A stretch of 64,000 nt of DNA, taken from Gp1-AA133 sp964641665. Lineage in GTDB: Bacteria; Acidobacteriota; Terriglobia; Terriglobales; Acidobacteriaceae. The position numbers were made by a program, and so were the translations under genes. The notes under the pieces were generated by a model. That model did not search any database and was not told the DNA's origin. It worked only from the letters and a program-made list of their open reading frames with translations. This document shows positions 1 to 7,569 of the stretch, one piece after another. Positions within the stretch are counted from its first letter, which is position 1. Each line of letters starts with the position of its first letter. The DNA is taken from positions 1 through 64,000 of the forward strand of contig CAZXKO010000080.1 in assembly GCA_964641665.1 (NCBI GenBank), in the 5' to 3' direction.

Positions 1-140
1 GTCCACGGGCGACCGGAGGAACTCCTGGTCCTGGCGGAAGGCGGCAGCCTTCTTTTGGGGTGGCACGAGCCGGATGAGTCGAGAGGCTCACGTCCGCATC
101 TGTGAGGGGCTCGGGGTGCAATTCCCCGGGCCTACTCGGC
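1..140 (+). mobile_element. 3' end of a group II intron (domains V and VI)
   Basis: Positions 67-100 form a 34-nt domain V-like hairpin, the canonical length. It has outer arms 67-74 and 93-100, inner arms 75-80 and 85-90, a GAGA (GNRA) tetraloop at 81-84 and a two-base bulge (CG, 91-92). It is followed by a domain VI helix: 107-116 pairs with 124-133, A134 is bulged as the branch point, and GAG 104-106 pairs with CTC 135-137. The intron should end near 140. The catalytic AGC triad (68-70) faces CAT (97-99), leaving C.C and G.A mismatches, so the element may be inactive. Any maturase would lie upstream of the window. Confidence 0.7.
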
Positions 141-244
141 GTGCTGGGCGACCGGCATCCCTACCGCGATCTCACCGTACCCTCAGACCTCTACCCGGGT
201 TGATTTGAACTCACCTCCGCGCTGCCCTATACTTGTCGCCCGCC

Positions 245-982
245 ATGAAGGTGGTTGTCATCATTCCGGCTGCGGGCCTGGGCACGCGCATGGCGTGGGC
301 CGGCGGCGCCAAAGGGAAAAAAACAGCACCCTCCAAACAGTTCACCGAACTGGGTGGCACGCCCATCCTGATTCATACCCTGCGCAAGTTCGCCGCGGCT
401 CCTCACGTCGCCGAGATCTATGTCGCGCTGCGCAAGGACGAGATTCGCGGCTTCCGCGAGCGCCTGGAAAAAGAAGCGAAAGACATCCTGCAGAAGAAGG
501 TTGAACTGGTCGAGGGCGGCGCGCACCGTCAGCACTCGGTCGCCAATGCCCTGGCCGCAGTGTCTGCGCAACCCGACGACATCATCCTGGTGCATGACGC
601 GGTCCGCCCCTTTGTCACCCGCGCGATCATCGACGAGGTCATCGAGGGCGCCAGGAAATTCGGCGCGGCGATCGCGGGCATGCCGGCCGTCGACACCGTC
701 AAGCAAGTCGAGCGCACTGCCGACGGTGCCTTGATCACCGCGACTGTGCCCCGCGAGCGCGTGGTAATGGCGCAGACGCCGCAGGGGTTCCGCTATGAAA
801 TTCTGAAGAAGGCCTTCGACGAGGCTGCCGCCGACGGTTTCGTCGGCACCGATGAGGCTTCCCTGGTCGAGCGTTCGGGGAAAGCAGTCGCCGTGGTCAT
901 GGGATCGCCGCGCAACCTCAAAATCACGACCCCGTCCGACATGCTGCTGGCCGAGTTTTACCTGAGCCATCAAGGAAAGTAA
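245..982 (+). CDS. ispD: 2-C-methyl-D-erythritol 4-phosphate cytidylyltransferase
   Basis: Third enzyme of the MEP isoprenoid pathway; it transfers CMP from CTP to MEP in the cytosol. The N-terminal nucleotide-binding loop IPAAGLGTRM (about residues 6-15) is followed by a Lys-rich stretch ending PSKQF. ILVHDAVRPFV and the DTVKQV segment are further family signatures. At 245 residues it is close to the usual 230-240, with a small Gly/Lys insertion after the first loop. ATG 245 is preferred over the in-frame TTG at 233 because the conserved strand MKVVVIIPAAG begins there. Its TAA (980-982) overlaps the Shine-Dalgarno of ispF, so the two are almost certainly cotranscribed. Confidence 0.95.
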   Translation: MKVVVIIPAAGLGTRMAWAGGAKGKKTAPSKQFTELGGTPILIHTLRKFAAAPHVAEIYVALRKDEIRGFRERLEKEAKDILQKKVELVEGGAHRQHSVANALAAVSAQPDDIILVHDAVRPFVTRAIIDEVIEGARKFGAAIAGMPAVDTVKQVERTADGALITATVPRERVVMAQTPQGFRYEILKKAFDEAAADGFVGTDEASLVERSGKAVAVVMGSPRNLKITTPSDMLLAEFYLSHQGK

Positions 983-993
983 GGAGAAAAACG

Positions 994-1533
994 TTGCAGC
1001 CCGCTACCCGCATCGGCTTCGGCTGGGATTCCCACGAGTTCCAAGCCGGCATCCCGCTCAAGATCGGCGGCGTAACCCTGGCTCACCACAAAGGCCTCGG
1101 CGGCCATTCCGACGGCGACGTCCTGCTGCACGCGATCACCGACGCCTTGCTCGGCGCGATCGGTGCGCCCGACATCGGGTCTCTCTTTCCGCCCAGCGAT
1201 CCGCAGTGGAAAGGTGCCGACTCCGTGGTGTTTCTGAATGAAGCACTCAAGCGCGTACGCGAAGCCGGCTACGCCTTGAGCAACGTCGATTCGTCGCTCA
1301 TCCTGCTCGCCCCCAAGATCGGCCTCCACGCGGCAACCATCCGCGCCCATGTCGCCAAATTGCTCGGCATTCCGGAGGATTGTGTCGGCCTGAAAGCCAA
1401 GACTCCGGAAGGGATCGGCACCGACAACGCCGCCATTGCGAATGTCGTTGTGCTGCTGGAGAAAGCCGTCGCCGAAAAACCGCATAACAAAGCGCCACTG
1501 AAAGGCGCTACGAGAAAGAAACCGTTAACCTAG
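994..1533 (+). CDS. ispF: 2-C-methyl-D-erythritol 2,4-cyclodiphosphate synthase
   Basis: Cyclises CDP-ME 2-phosphate to MEcPP with release of CMP, two steps after IspD. The metal-binding DxH is seen in GFGWDSHEF (about residues 8-16; many family members have GxDVHxF), and the third metal ligand in GGHSDGDVLLHA. KAKTPEGIG near the C terminus belongs to the nucleotide-contact region. The start is a TTG at 994, eight bases after AAGGAG (981-986). The protein is 179 residues against about 157 typically; the excess is a basic C-terminal tail ending KKPLT just before a dispersed repeat. The ispD-ispF pair is a common arrangement. Confidence 0.95.
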   Translation: MQPATRIGFGWDSHEFQAGIPLKIGGVTLAHHKGLGGHSDGDVLLHAITDALLGAIGAPDIGSLFPPSDPQWKGADSVVFLNEALKRVREAGYALSNVDSSLILLAPKIGLHAATIRAHVAKLLGIPEDCVGLKAKTPEGIGTDNAAIANVVVLLEKAVAEKPHNKAPLKGATRKKPLT

Positions 1534-1560
1534 ACCGGAATGCGTAGAGTTCTTTATTTC

Positions 1561-1622
1561 TGTTATCCCGAGCAAGTGAGGCGGCCAGCCGAACGCAGTC
1601 GAGGGACCTTGTGTTTCGCGGC
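1561..1622 (-). repeat. Dispersed intergenic repeat, family A (copy 1)
   Basis: Reads on the minus strand as GAAACACAAGGTCCCTCGAC, then TGCGTTCGGCTGGCCGCC, then TCACTTGCTCGGGATAACA. The same unit of about 60 bp recurs at 12504, 17294, 19765, 24839, 26560, 34166, 38708, 39975 and 44954. This copy lies between the converging ispF and the amidotransferase gene. Confidence 0.85.
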
Positions 1623-1636
1623 ATCGCCGCCACCGT

Positions 1637-2389
1637 CTAAGTCCCCGATGACAAAGCCGACTTCTCGGCTCGTCTCCCGTCCGCAGCCTTAACGAGCGCG
1701 CTGAAGATCGCGCGCGAGGGCGCATCCTCATCCACCGACCGCTCCGGATGCCACTGCACCGCGAGCACAAAATGATCGGGCGCCGTTCCTTCAATCGCTT
1801 CCACCACACCGTCCTCCCCACAGCGCCCCACAATGCGCAAGCCCTCGCCAGCCCGATCCGCGGATTGGTGGTGGCTGGAGTTTACCGGCATCTTCCCAAG
1901 ATCCACGCCCGTACCCCTCACCACCTCCGCCAGCTTCGAATCAGAAGCAATGTCCACCGTATGCGCCACCGCAACCTTCCGTTCCGCTTCGTGATTGACG
2001 CTCGACTCGATGTGCTGCACCAGTGACCCACTGCGATAGACATTCAAAATCTGCAAGCCATAGCAAATACCAAGCACGGGTTTGCGCAGGTTGTAAGCGT
2101 CCCGCAGCAGAATCTCGTCGGCCTGGTCGCGCCGCAGGTCCGCGTCCGCCGTCTTGGGACCTCGCGCCGCGTCGTACTTGGCCGGATCGACATCGGCCGG
2201 GCTGCCCGGAAGCAGCACCGCATCGCAGCTTTCCATCAACGGCCGCACCGCGCTCACGGGCTGATCGAGTGGAATGCGCACCGGCTCCCCACCCGCCATC
2301 TCGACCGCGCGTTCGTACTGCGGCAGTGCGCGCGCTGCGTAGTCGTGGTCACCCGAGTGAGGCACAGGAATGGCAATCCGTGCAGGCAT
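1637..2389 (-). CDS. Class I glutamine amidotransferase-like hydrolase (peptidase C26, PuuD-like)
   Basis: Single-domain class I glutamine amidotransferase fold of 250 residues. The nucleophile elbow is GICYGLQ (Cys109) and the His/Glu of the triad are in VQWHPERS. VLLPGSPADVDPAKY and NSSHHQ match gamma-glutamyl-GABA hydrolase-like proteins, so a gamma-glutamyl amide is a likely substrate class, but the exact one cannot be read from sequence. The elbow has Tyr after Cys where PuuD relatives often have Arg, and the usual GGTL after the nucleophile helix is replaced by SGSL. The gene stands alone, convergent with ispF. Confidence 0.85.
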   Translation of the reverse strand: MPARIAIPVPHSGDHDYAARALPQYERAVEMAGGEPVRIPLDQPVSAVRPLMESCDAVLLPGSPADVDPAKYDAARGPKTADADLRRDQADEILLRDAYNLRKPVLGICYGLQILNVYRSGSLVQHIESSVNHEAERKVAVAHTVDIASDSKLAEVVRGTGVDLGKMPVNSSHHQSADRAGEGLRIVGRCGEDGVVEAIEGTAPDHFVLAVQWHPERSVDEDAPSRAIFSALVKAADGRRAEKSALSSGT

Positions 2390-2457
2390 CGCCTTTCATT
2401 GTAGCGGCTGAAAACAGGGGCGGCGAGAGGCCCGATCCAAAACGATCCCAGGCGCAT

Positions 2458-2507
2458 TGTCATTCCGACGCGCGAGCGCAGCGAGGCGGGAGGAATCTGC
2501 GGTTCCA
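2458..2507 (-). repeat. Dispersed intergenic repeat, family B
   Basis: On the minus strand this reads GCAGATTCCTCCCGCCTC, GCTGCGCTCGCGCGTCGG, AATGACA. A close relative is at 15190-15232. It resembles family A at its TGACA end but differs in the body. Confidence 0.7.
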
Positions 2508-2552
2508 CACCCGATGCAACACAGGAAGCGAATTCGACAACTGCAAGGAGGT

Positions 2553-2627
2553 TGGTGGACCGGGCGAGGATTCGAACCTGCATCTGCGGATCCTTCCCGC
2601 CGTGTTCCTGGGTTACACCACCGGCCC
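2553..2627 (-). tRNA. tRNA-like element with aberrant anticodon arm (possible tRNA pseudogene)
   Basis: The minus strand folds as a tRNA. Acceptor GGGCCGG pairs with CCGGTCC and is followed by A and an encoded CCA. The D arm is GTGT/ACAC with GG in the loop, and the T loop is TTCGAAT. Two parts are wrong: the anticodon stem GCGGG/TCCGC encloses only five bases (AAGGA) with no U33, and the 3' T-stem strand has one extra C. No anticodon can be assigned. It is either a decayed tRNA or an unusual small RNA; it lies upstream of the amidotransferase gene on the same strand. Confidence 0.6.
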
Positions 2628-2791
2628 GTTAGCGCCGTCGAGAGCTCTCGCGGCATCCGCCGAAACCCCGCGCTGGACGCCGATTTTCGCCCTCGACCAG
2701 GCACCCTGCTTGAGCCGAACTGTAGCAGAGAAATTTGCCGCCAGGTTATAGCCGACTCGATACCGTGGACTCGAGCTGCTCAACAGCCGCG

Positions 2792-3094
2792 CTACCGGCT
2801 CGCGCGCACAATCCCGTCCAGCGTCTTCGATTGCCGGTAATGGCGTATCTCCATCACGATAGACAGAACCAGCGCGATTGAACCGGCCACCATCGCAACC
2901 GGGAGCGCGATGTTGCGATAAGCAATCCGCATGTCGGGATGCACACCATGCACCTTCGCTGCAATCACGACGCCCAGAATCGAAAGCAACAGACTCACGG
3001 CAAACGAGAAGAGGGCAAGAAGAAAAGTAACTGTCAACACTCGTACCGGGATCGCATACCAGCGGGGTTTCCGCGTCTTTGACGGGGACGGCAT
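2792..3094 (-). CDS. Small two-pass membrane protein, hypothetical
   Basis: A 100-residue protein with a basic N terminus (MPSPSKTRKPRW) and two clear hydrophobic segments: about residues 18-44, rich in Leu/Val/Ile, and about 62-82. A short polar loop containing HGVHPDMR separates them, and the tail is charged (EIRHYRQSK). No catalytic motif is visible and I do not recognise a named family. It is encoded divergently from the gene at 3166. Coding is supported by the coherent membrane topology; function is unknown. Confidence 0.65.
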   Translation of the reverse strand: MPSPSKTRKPRWYAIPVRVLTVTFLLALFSFAVSLLLSILGVVIAAKVHGVHPDMRIAYRNIALPVAMVAGSIALVLSIVMEIRHYRQSKTLDGIVRASR

Positions 3095-3165
3095 AACCCT
3101 TTAGATTACACCGCCTTGAACGCTTCGGCCGGGTGCACTGCGGGCGGTGCGCTACAATATCGCCT

Positions 3166-3903
3166 ATGTCGCAGGCAGCCCCGGCACTCACGCGCACTCC
3201 CGCGGACGTCGTCCGGCAAACCCCAGTCTCGCAAGCCTCGAACGGTATCTGCTACGCCTCGTCGGGCGAGGTCACCATTTCTGAGGCTGACCTGGAGCGC
3301 ATGGTGGCCGCTGTTCCGCGCACCGCCGCGGCGGCCCTGGAACGCAAAGCCTATTATTTTGTGCCGCTCACGGTGAGCCAGGGCGAGGACACCGTCATCG
3401 CTGACCGCTACGACGTGGGCTTAAGCGACAACGCCGTCTGTCATCGCAACTTGAATCTGGGCGACGCGCAGTGCGTATTCATTTCCACTCGCCTGATGGA
3501 CGATAAGTTCTCGGTGGCATTCGAGTTCTACATCAACGTGGGACACGCGCTGGTGGAGCGCATCGGAGTATCGCAGGCGTTCGCCGACCTGGCCTGGAAG
3601 CAGGTCGAAGCCGGGGTGCGCGGAGAAACTTCGCTCGACGCCTGGGAAGCCCGCAAGGCCGCCACCACTCCCGGTCCCGATGCGGAGAAGTACAAGAACG
3701 AGTATTTTGCCGCGACGTTTTCCGACGCCATCTCCATCTACCTGCTGTCGCTCTACTTAGACGTGGACTACTACGATCTGCGCGAGCGCGATTACCCGCT
3801 CCTTGCGCCCACTCCGATGGCCGAACGCCTGCGCAAAATAGCGGAGCTGTTCCCTCCCAACCACGGCTTCGAATTCGCGATTTATTACAAGCGAAGAACG
3901 TAG
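3166..3903 (+). CDS. Conserved hypothetical protein
   Basis: A 245-residue soluble protein, rich in acidic and aromatic residues (SIYLLSLYLDVDYYDLRERDYP near the C terminus). It has no signal peptide and no motif that I can tie to a known enzyme. ATG 3166 was chosen because the 11 codons upstream (from 3133) look non-coding. The stop at 3903 is immediately followed by a large inverted repeat shared with the converging gene. Composition and length make it a real gene; function unknown. Confidence 0.75.
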   Translation: MSQAAPALTRTPADVVRQTPVSQASNGICYASSGEVTISEADLERMVAAVPRTAAAALERKAYYFVPLTVSQGEDTVIADRYDVGLSDNAVCHRNLNLGDAQCVFISTRLMDDKFSVAFEFYINVGHALVERIGVSQAFADLAWKQVEAGVRGETSLDAWEARKAATTPGPDAEKYKNEYFAATFSDAISIYLLSLYLDVDYYDLRERDYPLLAPTPMAERLRKIAELFPPNHGFEFAIYYKRRT

Positions 3904-3904
3904 A

Positions 3905-3974
3905 AGCAGGTGTCAGGTCTCAGGTGTTAGGGAGGTTAGGCTCCCGAGACCTGAGACCTGACGCCTGACACCTG
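3905..3974. repeat. Word-repeat inverted repeat (CAGGTGTCAGGTCT type)
   Basis: The left arm GCAGGTGTCAGGTCTCAGG is matched by a right arm containing CCTGAGACCTGACGCCTGAC and CACCTGC, so the segment folds into one long hairpin. Each arm is itself an iteration of the word CAGGTG/TCAGGT. It sits between converging genes and could terminate both. The last residues of the minus-strand gene ending at 3913 are read from it. Confidence 0.8.
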
Positions 3975-4737
3975 CTTTTCTTTTCTCCAGCATTCTCAGA
4001 ATCCAATACGCGGCAAGGGCAGCAGCGAGGTGTTTCAGCGTGTGTCCGCTCACCAGGTGGCCGAGGGCGAAGATTTGTTTGTCGTAGGTTTCAAGCAGCT
4101 TCGCGACAACGTAGAGAGCGACCACGACGCCTAACTCCTTTCCGCGTGTGTACTTGGTCGGGAAGAAAGTCATCACCAGCAAAACCAAAGCTGCGTACAC
4201 TTGCACGGCTGCGTAGAATCGCAAATCGCCCGCTCCGCGCATTTCACTCCAGTGCCACTGCAACACGCTTAAAACTCCAATCGCCAACAGGATCGGCCAC
4301 AGCCACAGCCCCACCCGAATGCTGTTGCGTTCCGCAATCACCGCGGCCACGAGCGACATGAACACGATCGTCATGGGGAGGCGGTCCCAGACGAGGCGGT
4401 TGTTATCGGGCGCGAGGTGGTAGTACGACGATCCAACCGCCGTCAGCAGAAGTCCGAGAAACACAAACACGTAGAACCAGCGCTCGCGCGAATCCGCGAA
4501 GCGGACCGCCAATTCTTGCGGAGTCAGTCGAAGAAGAAACCAGAGGCCCCAGATGCCGAAAATCGCAAAGAGGAGGTTCGAGGCGACGTCGCCGAAGTTG
4601 GGGATACCGAGCCAGGACCGTTGATCGGCGAAGTGGTGATAACTGAGAGGCTGGGACGTCCGCGGCGCGAGGAGAACGACAACGGCCATGGTTGCAGTCA
4701 GCAGCAGTAACGCCGGGACGGGGTTCTTGCGCGACAT
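3913..4737 (-). CDS. Alkaline ceramidase/CREST-superfamily-like membrane protein
   Basis: A 274-residue membrane protein with about seven hydrophobic segments. The motifs YHHFADQRSWLGIPNFGDVAS, SSYYHLAPDN with WDRLPM, and SGHTLKHLAAALAAYW carry conserved Ser, His and Asp residues at membrane edges. That pattern matches the CREST superfamily (alkaline phytoceramidase, PAQR receptors), where they bind a catalytic metal. Function in bacteria is unproven; hydrolysis of an amide-linked lipid is a reasonable inference. The C-terminal residues after KRKAG are encoded by the inverted repeat, so the ancestral stop was probably lost. Confidence 0.75.
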   Translation of the reverse strand: MSRKNPVPALLLLTATMAVVVLLAPRTSQPLSYHHFADQRSWLGIPNFGDVASNLLFAIFGIWGLWFLLRLTPQELAVRFADSRERWFYVFVFLGLLLTAVGSSYYHLAPDNNRLVWDRLPMTIVFMSLVAAVIAERNSIRVGLWLWPILLAIGVLSVLQWHWSEMRGAGDLRFYAAVQVYAALVLLVMTFFPTKYTRGKELGVVVALYVVAKLLETYDKQIFALGHLVSGHTLKHLAAALAAYWILRMLEKRKAGVRRQVSGLGSLTSLTPET

Positions 4738-4931
4738 GGTTCAGGGAGTATAGGCGAGGGTCCCTGCAAGCAAACTGAAAATCGATCCGACGGCTCGCGG
4801 TCAAGGTGTCCGTGCGAGAATCTCATTTTGATTCACTATGAGCTAAGTTATCGAAAGGACGTAAAAGGGTGTTTTTGAACCGAAAACGCGGTTGCAGGCG
4901 CCTCGTAGAACGCCCGTTGTTTGCGTTTAGG

Positions 4932-5015
4932 GGCGATTAGGGAGCACTTTGGGGGTCGGGTCGACCCCAAAGCTCATCCGGAGGCCTGCGGCGCGTCTGG
5001 GAGCTTCTAATCGCC
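4932..5015. other. Compound intergenic stem-loop in the 4738-5123 gap
   Basis: GGCGATTAG (4932-4940) pairs perfectly with CTAATCGCC (5007-5015). Inside lies a second helix in which GAGCACTTTGGGG pairs with CCCCAAAGCTC (about 4943-4975). A further small hairpin AACCG/CGGTT lies just upstream (about 4878-4893). No open frame in the 386-bp gap looks coding. This could be a structured RNA or a palindromic repeat; it has no T tract, so it is not a classical terminator. Confidence 0.45.
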
Positions 5016-5123
5016 TTGTGTTATCCCCGAGCTAAGTGACCGGCAGTTCTCGAAGCGCCCAGACCTCAAATCGCAGAGTTCGCGGAGAAGTGCCGCAGAG
5101 GGCGCGGAGGATCCTGTGGTTAA

Positions 5124-6269
5124 ATGCTGCTGACTATGCGCGTCACCGTCCGCTCGTCCGCCAAGATCAATCTCGGGCTGTACATCGGGGCCACGCGTCC
5201 GGATGGATTTCATGAGTTGCGCACCGTCTACCAGACGATCGGGCTGCATGATGTCATTCGCGTCGAGGTCGTTCGCGGATCTGGGATTGAAATTCGCTGT
5301 GCCGATCCGCGGGTGCCCACCGACGCGTCGAACACTTGTTATCGCATCGTCGAGCGCGGGATGGCTGCGCTCAAGGCCAAAGGTCGAGTGCTTCTTGAAA
5401 TCGAAAAACGGCTGCCGGTGCAAGGTGGATTGGGGGGCGCGTCGAGCAATGCGGTCGCGGCGCTGATCGCGCTGGAGCGGGCCCTGCGGAAGGAACTTCC
5501 CGGGCCAGAGAAGTTGCAACTCGCGGCGGAGGTTGGGTCGGACCTGCCGCTGTTTCTCTTGGGGGGAACGGTGCTGGGGGTGGGGCGGGGTGAGGAGGTG
5601 TATCCCGCGCCGGATCTTCCGGCTACGGCTTGTGTGATTGCTGCGCCGGAAATCGGGATTTCTACACCTAAGGCGTTTGCGGATTGGGACGCGCTGCAGA
5701 GTCGCAAAGAAAAACCTGCCGAGCTTCGCTCGGCCTGGACGGGCGAGGGCGCCCGTCCCCACGTGGGCGGTGCCGACGCCGGCCGCAGTGCTCGAGTTGA
5801 ACGCGACAGTCAGGCGGAAAACCCGAATACAGAAAGCACGAATGCGGATCGTGCGAAATTGACGGGGGCCGACCACTCCGATAGAATGATTGAGCTTGGC
5901 CGGGTGATTTCTTCGTGGCTGAGTGGCGTTCCTCGCGGAAAGACGCGAGGGCGCGTATCCGGTGTCCCTGCAGGTGGCAGGGGCCGGGCCGAGACCCTGC
6001 TTCTCGACCTCGTCCGTACCGGGATTGAAAACGACTTCGAACAGGTCGTGTTTCCTCAATATCCGGAATTGCGTGACGTGAAAGGTGTGCTTGAGCGGGC
6101 CGGTGCGTACTACGCGTCGTTGTCGGGCTCGGGTTCGGCGCTGTATGGCTTGTTCCGGTCGAAGGCCGCGGCGGCCAAGGCAGTGATTCGGTTACGCAAG
6201 GCGGGGGTTCCGGCCCAGGAAACGTATACTCTGCCGCGCGCGCAGTACTGGAAGAAACTTTGGAATTGA
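5124..6269 (+). CDS. ispE: 4-diphosphocytidyl-2-C-methyl-D-erythritol kinase
   Basis: GHMP kinase phosphorylating CDP-ME at the 2-hydroxyl, the MEP-pathway step between IspD and IspF. SSAKINLGLYI (about residues 11-21) is the substrate-binding start, QGGLGGASSNAVAAL (about 96-110) the glycine-rich ATP loop, and SLSGSGSALYG the C-terminal GHMP motif. The protein is 381 residues, about 90 longer than usual. The excess lies in the middle (about residues 198-290), is low complexity, and begins with a hairpin array (5718-5767) read in frame. The second ATG (5136) is an equally good start. It is physically separate from ispDF. Confidence 0.9.
   Translation: MLLTMRVTVRSSAKINLGLYIGATRPDGFHELRTVYQTIGLHDVIRVEVVRGSGIEIRCADPRVPTDASNTCYRIVERGMAALKAKGRVLLEIEKRLPVQGGLGGASSNAVAALIALERALRKELPGPEKLQLAAEVGSDLPLFLLGGTVLGVGRGEEVYPAPDLPATACVIAAPEIGISTPKAFADWDALQSRKEKPAELRSAWTGEGARPHVGGADAGRSARVERDSQAENPNTESTNADRAKLTGADHSDRMIELGRVISSWLSGVPRGKTRGRVSGVPAGGRGRAETLLLDLVRTGIENDFEQVVFPQYPELRDVKGVLERAGAYYASLSGSGSALYGLFRSKAAAAKAVIRLRKAGVPAQETYTLPRAQYWKKLWN
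5718..5767. repeat. Three-hairpin REP-like array inside ispE
   Basis: Three consecutive palindromes: GCCGAG-CTTCG-CTCGGC (5718-5734), GACGGGCG-AGGG-CGCCCGTC (5738-5757) and CCCACGTGGG (5758-5767). The architecture is the same as the extragenic hairpin pair at 16962-17005 and the hairpin at 9361-9385. Here the array lies inside a coding sequence and keeps its frame. Confidence 0.75.
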
Positions 6270-6345
6270 CGATTGCCAATTTCCGATTGCCGATTGAAAA
6301 TCTAGGTACACGTTCAATCGGCAATTGGCAATCGACAATTTCGCA
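6264..6345. repeat. Word-repeat inverted repeat (CGATTGCCAATT type)
   Basis: The left arm iterates ATTGACGATTGCCAATT and CGATTGCCGATTGAA; the right arm TTCAATCGGCAATTGGCA plus ATCGACAAT is its complement. The hairpin starts at the ispE stop codon and ends ten bases before tRNA-Gln. It may serve as the ispE terminator. Confidence 0.75.
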
Positions 6346-6355
6346 TTGTCCGTAC

Positions 6356-6429
6356 TGGGCCGTCGACTAATGGTAGGTCAAGTGCCTTTGGAGCACTTTG
6401 TCTAGGTTCGAATCCTAGCGGCCCAGCCA
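6356..6429 (+). tRNA. tRNA-Gln (anticodon TTG)
   Basis: Full cloverleaf: acceptor TGGGCCG/CGGCCCA, discriminator G and an encoded CCA; D arm GAC/GTC; anticodon stem AGTGC/GCACT with loop CTTTGGA (anticodon TTG); T arm CTAGG-TTCGAAT-CCTAG. It sits between ispE and prs. Confidence 0.95.
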
Positions 6430-6531
6430 GCTGTTCGGAAAGTTGCGGGTTGCAGAGGATGGCGGAGACCAACGCTGGCTTTGCGAAACTCGAAACCGGA
6501 AACTTGAAACTTAGTCTACGAGAGAGCCCCC

Positions 6532-7554
6532 ATGGCAACTTTAGCGACGCCGGCGGAAAAAAAAGGCCAGCAGGTGCCTGAAGAGAAGAGCGAGCGCAAA
6601 CCGCGCCCGCGCGTGGACGATAAATTCAAGATCTTCTGCGGGACGGCGAACGAAGCGCTCGCCGACGAAGTCTGTCACTTCCTTGGTCTTACCCGGGGCG
6701 TGGCGCAAATCACGCGCTTCCGGGATGGGGAGTGTTATGTGCAGATCCAGGAGAACGTGCGGGGGGCGGATGTGTTCGTGATCCAGCCCACTTGCCGTCC
6801 AGTGGACGAGCACCTGATGGAACTGCTGCTGATGATTGACGCGCTCAAGCGCGCTTCGGCGCGGCGCATCACGGCGGTGATTCCGTACTACGGCTATGCG
6901 CGGCAGGACCGCAAGGACAAGCCGCGGGTGCCGATCTCGTCGAAGCTGGTGGCCGATCTGCTGACCACCGCTGGCGCGGACCGGGCGCTGATCGTGGATT
7001 TGCACGCGCCGCAGCTGCAGGGATTCTTCAATATCCCGGTGGATCACCTGTTCGGGTCGCCCGTGCTGGTGAGCTACTTCAAGGAATTGAACCTGCCGAA
7101 GCTGACGGTGGTGTCACCGGACGCGGGCGGCGTGGAGCGGGCGCGGTTTTTCGCCAAGAAGATGGACGCGGCGCTGGCCATCGTCGACAAGCGCCGGGTG
7201 GAGATGAACGTCGCGGAAGTGATGCACGTGATCGGCGACGTGAACGGGCGTACTTGCCTGGTGATCGACGACCTGATCGATACGGCCGGGACGCTGGTCA
7301 AGACCGCGTCGGCGCTGATCGAAAACGGAGCGACGGAGGTGTATGCCTGCTGTTCGCATCCCGTGTTTTCGCCGCCGGCGATTGAAAACATTTCGCAATC
7401 CGCCATCACGCAAGTGGTGGTCACCAATACCATCCCCCTGACCGAGGATGCGGAGCGGGAGCCCAAGATCAAGAAGCTTTCGATTGCGGGGCTGATTGGC
7501 CGGGCCATTCAGTCGATCCACGAGGAAACTTCGGTCAGCAAATTATTCGTGTAG
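6532..7554 (+). CDS. prs: Ribose-phosphate pyrophosphokinase
   Basis: Makes PRPP from ribose 5-phosphate and ATP for nucleotide, His and Trp synthesis. Visible signatures are FRDGECYVQI (about 64-73), PYYGYARQDRKDKPR (ATP-side flexible loop and metal site, about 122-136), SPDAGGVERAR, and the PRPP-binding loop VIDDLIDTAGT (about 243-253). At 340 residues it is about 25 longer than usual, owing to a basic N-terminal extension (EKKGQQVPEEKSERKPRPR) before the core starts at FKIFCG. It follows tRNA-Gln and leads into rplY after 15 bases, a common acidobacterial arrangement. Confidence 0.97.
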   Translation: MATLATPAEKKGQQVPEEKSERKPRPRVDDKFKIFCGTANEALADEVCHFLGLTRGVAQITRFRDGECYVQIQENVRGADVFVIQPTCRPVDEHLMELLLMIDALKRASARRITAVIPYYGYARQDRKDKPRVPISSKLVADLLTTAGADRALIVDLHAPQLQGFFNIPVDHLFGSPVLVSYFKELNLPKLTVVSPDAGGVERARFFAKKMDAALAIVDKRRVEMNVAEVMHVIGDVNGRTCLVIDDLIDTAGTLVKTASALIENGATEVYACCSHPVFSPPAIENISQSAITQVVVTNTIPLTEDAEREPKIKKLSIAGLIGRAIQSIHEETSVSKLFV

Positions 7555-7569
7555 ACAGGAAACGATCTT

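Noticed and set aside
1..105. Open frame at the window start ending PDESRGSRPHL
   Set aside because: The same bases fold as group II intron domain V with correct loop and length, which explains the sequence better than a protein tail.
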